DNA from: UMGS1696 sp964558485
GTDB lineage: Bacteria; Bacillota; Clostridia; Oscillospirales; CAG-272
Direction of reading: 5' to 3'
Length of the DNA stretch: 5,684 bases
Assembly (NCBI GenBank): GCA_964558485.1
Contig: CAZLED010000130.1
Coordinates: forward strand, 1-5,684
A program made the translations under genes and the position numbers. Below are positions 5,325-5,684 of this stretch, one piece after another. Under the pieces are notes generated by a model. That model was not told the origin of the DNA, ran no database searches, and saw only the letters and a list, made by a program, of their open reading frames with translations. The number at the start of each line of letters is the position of its first letter. Position 1 is the first letter of the stretch.

Positions 5325-5684
5325 TTATTCCAGGTAATCCTTCAGATACCGGGATCGACTGGGGTGACGGATCTTCCGAAGCGCCTTGGCTTCGATCTGC
5401 CGGATCCGTTCCCGGGTGATCTGAAACTGCTGTCCCACCTCCTCCAATGTGCGTGGACGACCGTCATCCAGGCCATACCGCAACCGGATCACCTTTTCCT
5501 CACGGGGTGTCAGTGTCTGCAGTACCTCGGACAGCTGTTCCCGCAGCATTTCGTATGCGGCAGCATCGGCCGGCGTTGCAGAGTCGTCGTCCGGAATAAA
5601 GTCACCCAGGTGCGATTCATCGGCTTCACCCACAGGGGTCTCCCGGGATACCGGGTACTGTGCGGCCTTCCGGATCTCGCCGAC
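5325..5684 (-). CDS. RpoD/SigA-family RNA polymerase sigma factor, C-terminal part (runs off the right edge)
   Basis: Sigma-70 family factors direct RNA polymerase to promoters. The 119 visible residues cover the end of region 3 and all of region 4. SHLGDFIPDDD at about 24-34 is the region 3.2 linker that reaches toward the active site. LTPREEKVIRLRYGLDDGRPRTLEEVG (58-84) is region 4.1 into 4.2. The helix-turn-helix recognition part TRERIRQIEAKALRKIRHPSR (90-110) is essentially canonical and keeps the RERIRQ residues that read a TTGACA -35 element, in line with the TTGACA found at 5085-5090. The reading frame is open to base 5684, so no start is visible; the GTG at 5633 is internal. Just before the linker the usual QEPVSLETPIG reads QYPVSRETPVG, a small divergence that leaves open a primary-sigma paralogue rather than SigA itself. 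The housekeeping sigma factor is the likelier reading. Confidence 0.93.
   Translation of the reverse strand, partial: VGEIRKAAQYPVSRETPVGEADESHLGDFIPDDDSATPADAAAYEMLREQLSEVLQTLTPREEKVIRLRYGLDDGRPRTLEEVGQQFQITRERIRQIEAKALRKIRHPSRSRYLKDYLE

Overview
The window reads as chromosomal DNA of a low-to-medium GC, spore-forming Firmicute of class Clostridia, most likely an Oscillospiraceae/Ruminococcaceae-type gut bacterium. That placement is inferred from three things: a YlmC/YmxH-type sporulation-family gene, two acidic lipoprotein solute-binding proteins of a kind common in gut Clostridia, and strong AGGAGG-type ribosome binding sites. Every gene I can support lies on the minus strand, so transcription runs from high to low coordinates.

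Read in the direction of transcription: (1) 5684-5325 is the C-terminal 119 residues of an RpoD/SigA-family sigma factor (end of region 3, all of region 4). (2) 5324-4966 is a 359-base gene-free stretch holding T-tracts, a near-consensus promoter (TTGACA, 17 bases, TACAAT) and a 5' UTR of about 90 bases. (3) 4965-3262 encodes a 567-residue lipoprotein solute-binding protein with a charged, coiled-coil-like insert, closed by a strong intrinsic terminator at 3241-3209. (4) 3205-3129 holds two tandem operator-like repeats overlapping the promoter of a short gene at 3128-2847, a YlmC/YmxH-family PRC-barrel protein with an unusual Cys-rich tail. (5) 2752-1295 encodes a second, unrelated-looking lipoprotein solute-binding protein with its own extended -10 promoter and terminator. 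(6) 1213-1 is the start of the conserved rpsB-tsf operon (ribosomal protein S2, elongation factor Ts), with a promoter about 154 bases upstream of rpsB and a structured leader that may be a ribosomal-protein autoregulation site. tsf runs off the left edge.

The window is a string of separate transcription units rather than one pathway. The housekeeping genes (sigma factor, S2, EF-Ts) flank two solute-binding lipoproteins that have no permease or ATPase gene beside them here, so their transport partners must lie elsewhere if they have any. I found no mobile element, CRISPR array, tRNA or rRNA, and no clear evidence of a new multi-gene system. The best leads are the rpsB leader, the tandem operator-like repeat before the ylmC-like gene, and the two orphan binding proteins.
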